Shown here in pieces: positions 36,010 to 45,216 of a stretch of 64,000 bases of DNA (within the stretch, counting starts at the first letter, position 1; every line of letters starts with the position of its first letter). The stretch is from Croceitalea dokdonensis DOKDO 023 (GTDB taxonomy: Bacteria > Bacteroidota > Bacteroidia > Flavobacteriales > Flavobacteriaceae): the NCBI RefSeq assembly GCF_001306415.1, contig NZ_LDJX01000011.1, positions 1 through 64,000 of the forward strand, given 5' to 3'. Made by a program: the position numbers and the translations under genes. Under the pieces are notes generated by a model. It was not told where the DNA came from. It saw only the letters and a list, made by a program, of their open reading frames with translations, and made no database searches.

Positions 36010-37254
36010 ATGCGTTTTTTCCTTAAACATCTCCTTGTTTTTTTAACAACAATTTGTGCTTTTTCCCAGGTGCAGGAAGAGATCAACCCACCTGCCAACA
36101 TTAAGACCATAATTTTTAAGGGGCCAACGGAAGATCAATTTCCTGTTGTTAAGTTAGATGAGTCGATATATCTTGAATTTGACGACCTTACCGCAAGCGA
36201 ACAAGATTATTATTATAAAATTGTGCATTGTGATTACGACTGGACACCGTCACAGTTGCTAAAATCCCAATATCTTATAGGTATTGACAACCAGCGTATT
36301 ATTGATTATGAAAATAGTTATAATACCTTACAGCCCTATTCCAACTACAGATTAACCATACCCAACAATGAAGTTAAGCTAAAAGTAAGTGGCAACTACG
36401 TTTTGGAAATATATAATATGCATCAAGAACTGCAGTTCACTAGACGTTTTGTAGTGTACAAAGATTTAGTAAGCGTTGGCGGTGTGGTTAAGCGTTCCAG
36501 GGACTTTGAGTATATCAATGAAAAACAGGTGGTTCAGTTTACCATAAATACGGCAGGCTTTCCTGTTGTCAACCCTAAAAAGGAAATAAAGGTAGCTATT
36601 ATCCAAAACCACTTTTGGCCAACAGCGCTCTACAATTTAAAACCGCAATTTACCATCGGCAACGAATTGGTGTATAGGTATGACCAAGAAACAAGCTTTT
36701 ATGGCGGGAATGAGTTTTTGAATTTTGACACAAAGGATTTAAGGACCCCAACCTTTGCCATCTCTAGGATAGAATTTAAAGAACTTTACCATCATTATCT
36801 TTTTCCCAACCAATATCGGTATGACAGACCTTATACCTTTTTCCCAGACATCAACGGGGATTTTGTGGTAAGGACCTTGCAAGGTGATGATGTGTCTAGG
36901 GAAGCGGAATATACCAACGTTCATTTTTATCTCCCTTACACCCCTGAGCTTGGCTTGGACCATGTCTATGTGTATGGAAAATTCAATAATTATGATCTTA
37001 GCGAGGAAAACCTGATGAGATACAACGATACAACTGGGAACCTGGAACTGGTTTACCCAATAAAACAGGGTTTTTATAACTACAAGTTCATTGTAGAAAA
37101 AGAAGATGGCACCCTAGCGCCCAACCAAATTAGCGGCAACTTCCATTTTACGGAGAACAACTACCTGATATTGGTCTATTACAGGGATTTTGGAGAGTTT
37201 TACGACAGCATTATAGGCATTGGCACCACGAACTCACAGACCATCAGTAATTAA
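36010..37254 (+). CDS. Type IX secretion system plug protein (DUF5103)
   Basis: 414 residues with a signal peptide (FFLKHLLVFLTTICAFSQ). Family features are INPPANIKTIIFKGPTEDQF, YYKIVHCDYDWTPSQLLKSQ, YSNYRLTIPNNEVKLKVSGN, YHHYLFPNQYRYDRPYTFFP and VYVYGKFNNYDLSEENLMRY. DUF5103 proteins include the periplasmic Plug that closes the SprA translocation pore from the inside. Together with the PorP/SprF and SprT genes it supports a working T9SS. It is 29 bp before the DUF3667 gene on the same strand. Confidence 0.88.
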   Translation: MRFFLKHLLVFLTTICAFSQVQEEINPPANIKTIIFKGPTEDQFPVVKLDESIYLEFDDLTASEQDYYYKIVHCDYDWTPSQLLKSQYLIGIDNQRIIDYENSYNTLQPYSNYRLTIPNNEVKLKVSGNYVLEIYNMHQELQFTRRFVVYKDLVSVGGVVKRSRDFEYINEKQVVQFTINTAGFPVVNPKKEIKVAIIQNHFWPTALYNLKPQFTIGNELVYRYDQETSFYGGNEFLNFDTKDLRTPTFAISRIEFKELYHHYLFPNQYRYDRPYTFFPDINGDFVVRTLQGDDVSREAEYTNVHFYLPYTPELGLDHVYVYGKFNNYDLSEENLMRYNDTTGNLELVYPIKQGFYNYKFIVEKEDGTLAPNQISGNFHFTENNYLILVYYRDFGEFYDSIIGIGTTNSQTISN

Positions 37255-37283
37255 CTTATTATCACCAATGCCATGGCCAAACA

Positions 37284-38483
37284 ATGAACTTAAAAAACAA
37301 AAAGAGGTTCTTATCTAAAGGTCGATATGAGTTAAAATATCGCGGGGAAAGCTGTAAAAACTGTCATCACTCCTTGGATAAAAGCGATAAGTACTGCCCC
37401 AACTGCTCACAGGCCAACAGCACTAAAAAACTCACTTTAAAAGACTTTTTTGACGAGTTCCTTTCCAGTTTGGTCAATTACGATTCCAAACTTTTGAATA
37501 CCTTGTTTACGATGCTCCGTAAGCCAGGCACCATCACCAAAGACTATATTAATGGCAAGCGAATGTCCTACACCAATCCGTTTCGCTTTCTGTTAAGCCT
37601 TGCCTTTATTTATTTATTGCTGGTAGGATACAACAGTTCCTTAAATTCACTGGACCAGCTCAAAATAGAGGAAAATTTACAGGATGAGTTTACGGTTAAC
37701 CTAAGCATGGAGAAGGTACTGGAACAGGACAGTATCACTTCTGGCGGACAGCTCAAAAAGGTGTTTTTTGATTTAGACTCCTTAAGGGCAGAAGACCCAA
37801 AATTGCTCAAAGGAGTGCCAAACCTTGATTCCATACAACAGCTAATTGATTTAAATGCCAAGGAAACCCAAAGAATGGACTCCCTTATGCTGGCCAATCC
37901 AACAGCATATTTTCAGGAATTGGAGCAAAGCCAGGACGATTTCATGCTGTTTTCCAAAATGAAGTTTTTCTACAGGTCCATTAAAAAGGATTCCATAGCG
38001 TCCTTTGATGACGCAGTAACTAACTACGGTATTACAGACAATTGGAGCAACCGCAAGATTTTTAATGCATCACAGAGCCTATTAAGGGTTGTGCAACAAC
38101 CTGCGGCATGGTTAAATGATACCATTGCCAAGTTGCCATTTGTGGTATTTTTATTTTTGCCGTTGTTTACTGTCTTCCTTTTTGTGGTGTATATCCGTAA
38201 AAAGTATACCTATACCGATCATTTAATCTTCAGTTTTCACAACCAATCCTTATTATTTATCTTGCTCATCCTAAGCTTTACGGTAGACGCTATTTTTAAA
38301 TGGTCTACGACGGGATTGTTCTTGCTTCTTTTTGCAGTATATCTGTTTAAGGCAATGAGAAGGTTCTACGGGCAAGGGTATTTAAAGACACTAATTAAAT
38401 ATGTATTCTTAAACATAGTTTTCATGTTTTTAGCAGTACTGACAACCGTTCTGCTTTTTACTGGAAGCATTATTACGTATTAA
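37284..38483 (+). CDS. DUF3667 membrane protein with zinc ribbon
   Basis: 399 residues. The N-terminal zinc ribbon CKNCHHSLDKSDKYCPNC has two CxxC knuckles. It is followed by LKDFFDEFLSSLVNYDSKLL and TMLRKPGTITKDYINGKRMS, the DUF3667 signature, then a membrane helix at about 95-115, a long soluble stretch and a four-helix membrane region (about 285-395). Function unknown. Confidence 0.85.
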   Translation: MNLKNKKRFLSKGRYELKYRGESCKNCHHSLDKSDKYCPNCSQANSTKKLTLKDFFDEFLSSLVNYDSKLLNTLFTMLRKPGTITKDYINGKRMSYTNPFRFLLSLAFIYLLLVGYNSSLNSLDQLKIEENLQDEFTVNLSMEKVLEQDSITSGGQLKKVFFDLDSLRAEDPKLLKGVPNLDSIQQLIDLNAKETQRMDSLMLANPTAYFQELEQSQDDFMLFSKMKFFYRSIKKDSIASFDDAVTNYGITDNWSNRKIFNASQSLLRVVQQPAAWLNDTIAKLPFVVFLFLPLFTVFLFVVYIRKKYTYTDHLIFSFHNQSLLFILLILSFTVDAIFKWSTTGLFLLLFAVYLFKAMRRFYGQGYLKTLIKYVFLNIVFMFLAVLTTVLLFTGSIITY

Positions 38484-38488
38484 CAGGT

Positions 38489-38875
38489 ATGACTACACAA
38501 GTTACAAAAGGCATCAAAGTATCCGTACAAACTTCTTTTGAAGGCACCTTCTTTAAGAACTACAAAATGCATTATGCGTTTGGATATACCATCAGCATAG
38601 AAAACCAAAGCAAGGACGTGGTACAATTGACTACCAGACATTGGGATGTTTTTGACTCACTTAAAGAAATGGAGGCCATAGACGGAGAAGGTGTTATTGG
38701 CAAAAAGCCAGTGATAAGACCTGGCAAATCCCATACCTATAGTTCTGGATGCCTTTTGGCGTCCCCTATTGGAGCCATGAAAGGCTATTATCATATTATG
38801 AATTTGACCACTTCACAAATTATTGAGGTACCGGTACCTACCTTTAAATTTGCCGCTGCCTTCGCCATGAATTAA
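38489..38875 (+). CDS. apaG: Co2+/Mg2+ efflux protein ApaG
   Basis: 128 residues, the usual length for this fibronectin-III-like single-domain protein. Signatures are FAYGYTISI-type (here YAFGYTISIENQSKDVVQLT), TRHWDVFDS, GEGVIGKKPVIRPGKSHTYS and GAMKGYYHI. Linked to cobalt resistance and magnesium efflux in enterobacteria; its biochemical role is unclear. It starts 5 bp after the DUF3667 gene. Confidence 0.95.
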   Translation: MTTQVTKGIKVSVQTSFEGTFFKNYKMHYAFGYTISIENQSKDVVQLTTRHWDVFDSLKEMEAIDGEGVIGKKPVIRPGKSHTYSSGCLLASPIGAMKGYYHIMNLTTSQIIEVPVPTFKFAAAFAMN

Positions 38876-38978
38876 TAAGTGGTAACATGCTTAGCAAGCA
38901 CAGTAAAGTAGCCTTTATACGACGTAGACCTATTTCCTAATATCCGATTGGCGTTTTTAGTTTGAAAAAAGCATTGCT

Positions 38979-38986
38979 TACCTTTG
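38979..38986 (+). promoter_or_regulatory. -7 box for pruA
   Basis: TACCTTTG fits TAnnTTTG, 31 bp before the ATG. A TTTG at 38961 is only 14 bp upstream, shorter than the usual 19. Confidence 0.45.
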
Positions 38987-39017
38987 CCAAAATTTTAAAC
39001 AACTAAAAATTTCTACA

Positions 39018-40646
39018 ATGGGCAAAGGTTTTTTTCAAGTTCCAACAGCAATTAATGAGCCTATCTTAAGTTACGCGCCGGGCACCCCTGAACGTGAAAA
39101 CGTGCTAAAGCAATATAAGGCGTTTTATAATGGAAAAATGGAAGTTCCACTCTATGTAGGAAGCCAAGAAATAAAAACTGGAACTACGGAAACCATGTCT
39201 CCTCCGCATGACCACCAGCACGTTGTGGGCCATTACCATGTTGCAGATAAAAAAATAACACAGGACGCGATTGACAGTTGTTTGGCCTCCAGAGCGGCCT
39301 GGGCCAACCTAACTTGGGAACAACGCGCCGCCATCTTTCTTAAAGCTGCGGAGTTGATTGCCGGCCCTTACAGGGCAAAAATCAACGCAGCTACCATGAT
39401 TGCACAATCCAAGACCATTCATCAGGCGGAAATTGATGCCGCATGTGAGTTCATAGATTTTCTGCGTTTTAATGTAGAATACATGTCACAGATTTATGAA
39501 GAGCAACCAGAATCCGCAGCAGGTATTTGGAACAGGGTAGAATATAGGCCACTGGAAGGATTTGTCTATGCCATTACCCCTTTTAATTTTACCGCCATAG
39601 CAGGTAACCTTCCTGCCAGTGCAGCCATGATGGGCAATGTGGTACTATGGAAGCCAAGCGATAGTCAAGTATTTTCTGCAAAAATCATTATGGATGTCTT
39701 TAAAGAGGCCGGCTTACCGGATGGGGTAATCAATATGGTCATGGGTGATCCTGTCATGATTACGGAAACCGTCCTTTCCAACGCCAATTTTTCCGGCCTT
39801 CATTTTACGGGCTCCACCCATGTGTTTAAGGAGCTTTGGAAACAAATTGGCCAAAATATCCACACCTATAAAACCTACCCCAGAATTGTAGGGGAAACTG
39901 GAGGGAAGGATTTTATTATTGCACATCCAACGGCAAAGCCAGAACAAGTGGCTACCGCCATTGTTCGAGGGGCTTTTGAATTTCAGGGGCAAAAATGTAG
40001 TGCGGCCTCAAGGGTATATTTACCAAAATCTACTTCAGATGCAATCCTTAGCCTGGTCAAAAAGGACATGGAAAGCTTTAACCCACCAGGTTCACCGGAG
40101 GATATGTCCAATTTTATTACAGCTGTTATCCACGAAGCCTCATTTGACAAATTGGCCCATTACATAGACCAAGCAAAAGCAGACGAAAATGCTGAAATTT
40201 ACGCTGGAGGCGGATACGACAAATCAAAGGGATATTTTATTGAACCCACGGTAATTCTTACCAAAGACCCAAAATACACCACAATGTACACCGAATTGTT
40301 TGGACCCGTGGTTACCATATACGTATACAACGATCAAGATTGGGGCAAGACCTTAAAATTAGTTGACGAAACTTCGGAATACGCACTCACTGGGGCTGTA
40401 CTTTCTAGAGACCGTTATGCCATTGACGAGGCAACCAAAGCCTTACAAAACTGCGCCGGCAACTTTTATATCAATGATAAACCAACAGGTGCGGTAGTTG
40501 GGCAGCAACCATTTGGAGGGGCAAGGGCCTCTGGCACCAATGATAAAGCCGGTTCTGCACAAAACCTATTGCGTTGGGTATCACCAAGATTGATCAAGGA
40601 AACTTTTGTGACCCCAGAGGATTATAGATATCCATTTTTAGGGTAG
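39018..40646 (+). CDS. pruA: L-glutamate gamma-semialdehyde dehydrogenase (1-pyrroline-5-carboxylate dehydrogenase)
   Basis: 542 residues, matching the stand-alone P5C dehydrogenases (not the bifunctional PutA). It oxidises glutamate semialdehyde to glutamate, the second step of proline degradation. Catalytic Cys ~327 lies in FQGQKCSAASRVY and the general base Glu in IVGETGGKDF. Also seen are FTGSTHVFKELW, ITPFNFTAIAGNLP and QPFGGARASGTNDKAGS. The proline dehydrogenase gene is not nearby. Confidence 0.95.
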   Translation: MGKGFFQVPTAINEPILSYAPGTPERENVLKQYKAFYNGKMEVPLYVGSQEIKTGTTETMSPPHDHQHVVGHYHVADKKITQDAIDSCLASRAAWANLTWEQRAAIFLKAAELIAGPYRAKINAATMIAQSKTIHQAEIDAACEFIDFLRFNVEYMSQIYEEQPESAAGIWNRVEYRPLEGFVYAITPFNFTAIAGNLPASAAMMGNVVLWKPSDSQVFSAKIIMDVFKEAGLPDGVINMVMGDPVMITETVLSNANFSGLHFTGSTHVFKELWKQIGQNIHTYKTYPRIVGETGGKDFIIAHPTAKPEQVATAIVRGAFEFQGQKCSAASRVYLPKSTSDAILSLVKKDMESFNPPGSPEDMSNFITAVIHEASFDKLAHYIDQAKADENAEIYAGGGYDKSKGYFIEPTVILTKDPKYTTMYTELFGPVVTIYVYNDQDWGKTLKLVDETSEYALTGAVLSRDRYAIDEATKALQNCAGNFYINDKPTGAVVGQQPFGGARASGTNDKAGSAQNLLRWVSPRLIKETFVTPEDYRYPFLG

Positions 40647-40666
40647 TGGAACCTTACCATAGAAAA

Positions 40667-40704
40667 AATGACCCCGATAATCCAAGCAGATTAACGGGGT
40701 CATT
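40667..40704 (+). terminator. Hairpin terminator after pruA
   Basis: AATGACCCCG (40667-40676) pairs perfectly with CGGGGTCATT (40695-40704) over an 18-nt loop. The following T-tract is weak. Confidence 0.65.
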
Positions 40705-40772
40705 GTTACAATAATTAAAGACATTTTAGGCAACCCAATGCAATGCCCCACATCTAAAATCGAAAAAATCTT

Positions 40773-41161
40773 ATGAAAATCGGGGTTGCCATTGCACTGT
40801 CCTTACTACTTTTTCCCTGCTGCAGCACAGACAGCAATAAGTGGCCATAAGCGCTTGTAGGGTCTCTAACCCAATTGAAAATCTGGCATGGTTGCAAACC
40901 GAAATAGCGCTGCGGGAGGCAAACCAAACCGAGTTTGGGCGTTTTGGTTTTATTACCTAGGGGATTTTGAACGGCACAACCGTTTTTTTGTACCGCAACT
41001 GTCACCCCCTTGCGAATACGGTGATTCCCGTACTCAATTGTGAGGGTGTAACCCAAGGTGTTTTAAATGATATGATTCTACCATCCGAAATTGAGGAGGA
41101 AACCTTGATTTGGAAGAACCAAGATTCCGCCTGTGCCCTTGACAACTTCGGAAACCCGTAA
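40773..41161 (+). pseudogene. Decayed lipoprotein gene (frameshift plus in-frame amber)
   Basis: From the ATG at 40773 one frame reads a lipoprotein signal (MKIGVAIALSLLLFPCCSTD) and stops at 40848. A second frame picks up at about 40841 (CRVSNPIENLAWLQTE, ALREANQTEFGRFGFIT) and meets TAG at 40958. The same frame then continues to 41161 (LNGTTVFLYRNCHPLAN, IPVLNCEGVTQGVL, NQDSACALDNFGNP). Signal, PIENLAWL segment and the closely spaced cysteines resemble small secreted lipoproteins of Bacteroidota. The parts are in order and need one frameshift and one nonsense change to join. A sequencing error could explain one of them. Confidence 0.65.
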
Positions 41162-41652
41162 CCAAAAAATGTAAAATCCATCTCCCCTTGTGAAATCTTG
41201 ATTTGCTCCCAACAAAAAGGAAACATAATTTTAATGTAAATTTTACGTTAATTAATTGTTTCTAAATAATTATTAACTAACTTTATTGGGTATATGACCG
41301 CGCTTGGCAATATGTTGATTACATTGGGCATTTGGGTTGAAAATTTTTGGGGCTATCTCAAAAATTATGCTCGTAAGTGCAGAATTGTATATGCCCATGT
41401 ATATTTTACTTAAATTCCCACAGTGCAAGACCGCTAGGAATTCACCGCCACAAGAAATAATAAAAGGATTGATTCCAAGTTGAGTCTTAGAGTTACATCA
41501 CCCTTGGAAATACCAACAAAACATTTGGACAGCCTTATAATGCCGAGCGCTCCATCCCGTACATAAAATATTCACAAGACACTTCAGATTTTTAGTACCT
41601 TTAAAGCAACGCCTAGAGACGAATTTTGGGCGCATTGAACCTTAAAATCATT
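41162..41652. other. Gene-poor spacer with an A/T palindrome
   Basis: 490 bp without a supported gene. It holds TAATGTAAATTTTACGTTA (41232-41250; 9-bp arms with one mismatch), a 39-codon frame at 41294-41413 of no recognisable family (MTALGNMLITLGIWVENFWG), and a near-consensus -7 box TACCTTTA (41596-41603) for the DinB gene. Confidence 0.5.
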
Positions 41653-42168
41653 ATGATGAAAAACTTAGTCACCCTTGGCATGCTATTGTGCATCGTCATT
41701 TCGTATGCCCAAGACAATTTAGCCCAAGCTACCATACAAGGGGTATTGCAAGGCAACCAAAAACAAGTGATTCAATTGGCCGAGGCCTTTTCCGAAGAGC
41801 AATACAACTGGCGCCCAGCAGACGGGGTGAACTCTGTTGGGGAGGCACTTCTACACGTTGCTGGTGCCAACTATTATTTAGCGATGAAGATGGGGTTTCC
41901 ACCACCGGAAGATGTGGATATGATGACTATCGGAAAGATTACAGGTAAAGACAATATCATTGCGGCCCTCAAAAAATCCAACACTTTTGTCTTGGATAAA
42001 ATCATGATGGTAAACACGGATGATTTAGCTACAGAAGTGGACTTTGGATTTGCCAAAATGAACAAAATGGGTGGCCTATTGGCCATGATGGAGCACAACG
42101 GCGAGCATAAAGGCCAATTAATTGCCTATGCTCGTTCCAACGGTGTTGTTCCGCCGTGGAGTAAATAA
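41653..42168 (+). CDS. DinB family protein, secreted
   Basis: 171 residues from the ATG at 41653; an upstream TTG was rejected because the ATG pair gives a clean signal peptide (NLVTLGMLLCIVISYAQ). DinB four-helix metal-binding features are SEEQYNWRPADGVNSVGEAL, the ligand His in LLHVAGAN, and EHNGEHKGQLIAYAR supplying the other histidines. The family includes thiol-dependent transferases; the substrate here is unknown. The signal peptide places it in the periplasm. Confidence 0.85.
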   Translation: MMKNLVTLGMLLCIVISYAQDNLAQATIQGVLQGNQKQVIQLAEAFSEEQYNWRPADGVNSVGEALLHVAGANYYLAMKMGFPPPEDVDMMTIGKITGKDNIIAALKKSNTFVLDKIMMVNTDDLATEVDFGFAKMNKMGGLLAMMEHNGEHKGQLIAYARSNGVVPPWSK

Positions 42169-42188
42169 ATTCATGAGACTAGTGAAAT

Positions 42189-42223
42189 AAAAAGCCTTTT
42201 AAATTGCATTTAAAAGGCTTTTT
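42189..42223 (+). terminator. Strong rho-independent terminator after the DinB gene
   Basis: A perfect 16-bp stem (AAAAAGCCTTTTAAAT with ATTTAAAAGGCTTTTT) and a TGC loop, 20 bp after the stop codon. Confidence 0.92.
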
Positions 42224-42258
42224 AATACGGATAAGATTACTATGCCGTTATAAACCCT

Positions 42259-43260
42259 GTGAAGGAAGTTAAATTAAGAACAAAACAAGTACTTGGATTA
42301 CTGCTAGCCCCTTTACTGTGGTTATTTAATTCCTGCAGCCCTATTGGTGATGCCGTGGACAAGGACCGGTCCAATAATTACTATTTCGGAAAAGGGAAAA
42401 AGGATATTTTCTATAGTCGTGGCGGGAATTGGTTTGCCTTGGGAAAAACTGCCTTGAATGCAGATGTGCCCTCATTTAAAGTGCTGGGTGCGGAAATAGC
42501 TCGTGATAAGAACCATCTATATTACCAATCCGTGATTGTGGATGCCTCGTCATTGGATATGAAAAGCCTGTTTACCACAAATGGGCCGTACGCTGATAAC
42601 CTGCTCATGGATAAAAATGGTGTATTCTATATAGCATATGAAAAGACCAAAGATTATGCAGCTATCGCAAAACCTATTAAAAATGCAGACCCAAACACAT
42701 TTCAACGAAAAGATTTCAATTGGGCAAATGACCATCAAAATTGGTATTATCGCAATCAATTAATTGCTGTCCATTATGATAGTTTTGATGTGTTATCTGA
42801 ATTCTTCAGTAAAGACCGTAGTAACGCCTATTACCATTATGGGGATGTTTTTCAAGATTTAGAAGCACATTACCCAACTTTTGATATTATGGAGCATAAG
42901 AATTACGCCATGGATAAAGAAACGGTGTACTTTATGAACTACGATGCAACAGACAACTTTAAGAATACCAAGGTCATCAAAATTGTCTCGGAAGGTCAAA
43001 AACCTAAGTTTTTAAGTGAAGTCTTTCTTACTATAGGGGAAAAAGTTTATTGTAACGGCAACCTATTGGACATAACAACCTCCGAAGCTGAAGTGGTAGG
43101 TGAATTTTACCTAAAGAATAAATCCAAAGTGTATTATTTTGACCAGCTCCTTGAAGATGCAGATGCAACAACCTTCACTGAAAATGAAAAAGGATTTATT
43201 GGAGATACAACCAGTTTCTACAGAGGCACGGAACGTTTTCGGTTAGACAAAGAAAAGTAG
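42259..43260 (+). CDS. DKNYY-repeat lipoprotein
   Basis: 333 residues, starting at GTG. Lipoprotein signal ending LLWLFNSC. The body repeats the DKNYY theme: VDKDRSNNYYFGK, ARDKNHLYYQ, MDKNGVFYIAYEK, FSKDRSNAYYHYGDVF and AMDKETVYFMN, each followed by a strand such as ADPNTFQ or DFAYPTFDI-like (here AHYPTFDIME). DKNYY proteins are putative surface or periplasmic beta-propeller-like lipoproteins of unknown function. Confidence 0.8.
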   Translation: MKEVKLRTKQVLGLLLAPLLWLFNSCSPIGDAVDKDRSNNYYFGKGKKDIFYSRGGNWFALGKTALNADVPSFKVLGAEIARDKNHLYYQSVIVDASSLDMKSLFTTNGPYADNLLMDKNGVFYIAYEKTKDYAAIAKPIKNADPNTFQRKDFNWANDHQNWYYRNQLIAVHYDSFDVLSEFFSKDRSNAYYHYGDVFQDLEAHYPTFDIMEHKNYAMDKETVYFMNYDATDNFKNTKVIKIVSEGQKPKFLSEVFLTIGEKVYCNGNLLDITTSEAEVVGEFYLKNKSKVYYFDQLLEDADATTFTENEKGFIGDTTSFYRGTERFRLDKEK

Positions 43261-43362
43261 TGGCTCCTATCTATATGGAAGTTATTCCAGTTAACCTTTA
43301 GAAACGGCTATCTGCAATGGGCGGCATTAACCATCTGTAGGCCTTGTATGGCCAAACCGGCA

Positions 43363-43998
43363 CTAACCCTTAAATTTTTGTGGCAAATAAACCACCTTTT
43401 TGGTTTCAAAAAAAGGCTCGTGAAAATACTGGGCCAAATCAAATACCTGCACATTGCGGTAATCCTTTAGCTCTTCCGTTAAATCACCACCTTTTAGATA
43501 TAAAATCCCATTTTGCCGCTCGTGAGCCGACTCTTTTTTAAGTTTCCCCTTTGTCCAATGCACAAAAGTGGGCATTGCCGCTACTGCCCTACTGACTATA
43601 AAATCAAACCTTCCTGGCAAATCCTCTACCCGTGTATGTTGGGCGGTAACATTTTCCAAACCCAATTGGTCTATGACCTCTTGTACCACTTTAATTTTTT
43701 TACCGATGGCATCCACAAGCGTAAATTGGGTATTTGGATGCAAAATCGCAAGGGGAATTCCCGGAAAACCGCCTCCAGTCCCAACATCTAAAATCTGCGC
43801 TCCTTCGTTAAAGCGTTGTACCTTGGATATGCCCAAAGAATGTAGCACATGACGTAGGTAAAGCTCATCAATATCCTTTCTGGAAACCACGTTGATTTTT
43901 TTGTTCCAATCTTGATATACAGCCTCCAACTTCTTAAAATGGGCCTGCTGTTGGGCGCTGAGCATCGTAAAATATTCAAATACCAAAGAAACGTCCAT
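43363..43998 (-). CDS. rsmG: 16S rRNA (guanine527-N7)-methyltransferase
   Basis: 211 residues from the ATG at 43998; an 18-residue upstream extension is open but unlike the family. Motif I is ILDVGTGGGFPGIPLAIL, preceded by the family's DWNKKINVVSRKD and LYLRHVLHSLGI. FDFIVSRAVA marks the catalytic region. It methylates G527 in helix 18 of 16S rRNA. Divergent from the desaturase gene. Confidence 0.95.
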   Translation of the reverse strand: MDVSLVFEYFTMLSAQQQAHFKKLEAVYQDWNKKINVVSRKDIDELYLRHVLHSLGISKVQRFNEGAQILDVGTGGGFPGIPLAILHPNTQFTLVDAIGKKIKVVQEVIDQLGLENVTAQHTRVEDLPGRFDFIVSRAVAAMPTFVHWTKGKLKKESAHERQNGILYLKGGDLTEELKDYRNVQVFDLAQYFHEPFFETKKVVYLPQKFKG

Positions 43999-44056
43999 GT
44001 GTATTATTTTAATTTCGGCAAAAATAATATATTTAAAGCCCGTCATGGGCATTCTC

Positions 44057-44085
44057 TTGGTTGGGGATAATATTAAGTACCTTTG
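44057..44085 (+). promoter_or_regulatory. Promoter of the fatty acid desaturase gene
   Basis: TTG (44057-44059), 18 bp, then TACCTTTG (44078-44085), a full TAnnTTTG. The ATG is at 44101, 15 bp downstream. Confidence 0.6.
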
Positions 44086-44100
44086 AAAAAAAAATTATTT

Positions 44101-45201
44101 ATGAGTAAAGAGACCATTCGATTTTCTAGAAAAGACTCTGCCAAATTTTTCCGAACCCTAAATAAAAGGGTAAATCAATATTTTGCCGAAAACAAAATCA
44201 AAAAAACAGGAAACTGGAAATTACACTTAAAGACCATTATAATGTTTGGGCTTTTTCTGACGCCCTACTTTCTTATCTTGACTTTAGACCCTCCCTTTTG
44301 GGCCTATTTACTGCTATCCATGCTTATGGGCGTTGGGATGGCCGGCGTTGGGATGAATGTGATGCATGACGGCAACCATGGAGCTTATTCCAACAAAAAA
44401 TGGGTTAACAAAGTAATGGGGAGTAGCATTTACATTTTAGCTGGGAATGTCTATAACTGGCAGGTGCAGCATAACGTACTGCACCATACCTATACCAATA
44501 TCCATGAACATGATGAAGATATGGAAGCGGGCAGGATACTAAGGTTCTCCAAACATGCCGAATGGAAGAAATATCATAAGTTTCAACATTACTACTCCAT
44601 TTTTCTCTATGGATTGTTAACCTTCAATTGGGCCATTACTACAGACTTTCAACAAATGTACCGCTACATGAAAAGGAAACTGTCTTACGGGAAATTACCT
44701 AGCCCCGCCATTAACTGGACGACACTGGTAATCACCAAACTGCTTTACATTACCATTTGGATCGTATTGCCTTTGTTGTTTGTATCCGTTGCCTGGTGGC
44801 AAGTCTTATTGGGATTTTTTATCATGCATTATGTTGCGGGCGTCATTTTAAGTGTCGTTTTTCAATTGGCACACATTGTTGATGATGCGCAGACCCCTTT
44901 ACCAGACGAAACTGGCACCATGAAAAACACCTGGGCCATCCATCAATTGTTCACTACGGTAAATTTTGGAACCAAAAACAGGATTGTAAATTGGTTCACG
45001 GGAGGGCTAAACCATCAAGTGGAACATCATATCTTCCCTAACATCAGCCATATTCATTACACAAATATTGCTAAAATTGTGAAAGAAACGGCCAAGGAAT
45101 TTAATTTACCCTACAACGAATATAAGACCACAAGAAAAGCGATAATTTCGCATTTTAAACATTTAAAGCAACTGGGCCAACAACCCTCATTGCAGTACTA
45201 G
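44101..45201 (+). CDS. Membrane fatty acid (acyl-CoA) desaturase
   Basis: 366 residues from the ATG at 44101; the upstream TTG lies inside the -7 box. Four hydrophobic segments and the three histidine boxes of diiron desaturases are present: HDGNH (H89, H93), HNVLHH (H124, H128, H129) and HQVEHH (H305, H309, H310). The HQVEHH box and GGLNHQVEHHIFP resemble delta-5/6-type or linoleoyl-CoA desaturases. It introduces double bases into acyl chains and probably adjusts membrane fluidity; regioselectivity cannot be read. Promoter at 44057. Confidence 0.92.
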   Translation: MSKETIRFSRKDSAKFFRTLNKRVNQYFAENKIKKTGNWKLHLKTIIMFGLFLTPYFLILTLDPPFWAYLLLSMLMGVGMAGVGMNVMHDGNHGAYSNKKWVNKVMGSSIYILAGNVYNWQVQHNVLHHTYTNIHEHDEDMEAGRILRFSKHAEWKKYHKFQHYYSIFLYGLLTFNWAITTDFQQMYRYMKRKLSYGKLPSPAINWTTLVITKLLYITIWIVLPLLFVSVAWWQVLLGFFIMHYVAGVILSVVFQLAHIVDDAQTPLPDETGTMKNTWAIHQLFTTVNFGTKNRIVNWFTGGLNHQVEHHIFPNISHIHYTNIAKIVKETAKEFNLPYNEYKTTRKAIISHFKHLKQLGQQPSLQY

Positions 45202-45216
45202 AAACTTTCTTGAAAC

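Noticed and set aside
44083-44100. TTG start of the desaturase
   Set aside because: The codon lies within the TACCTTTG promoter box, so it would be upstream of the transcript start.
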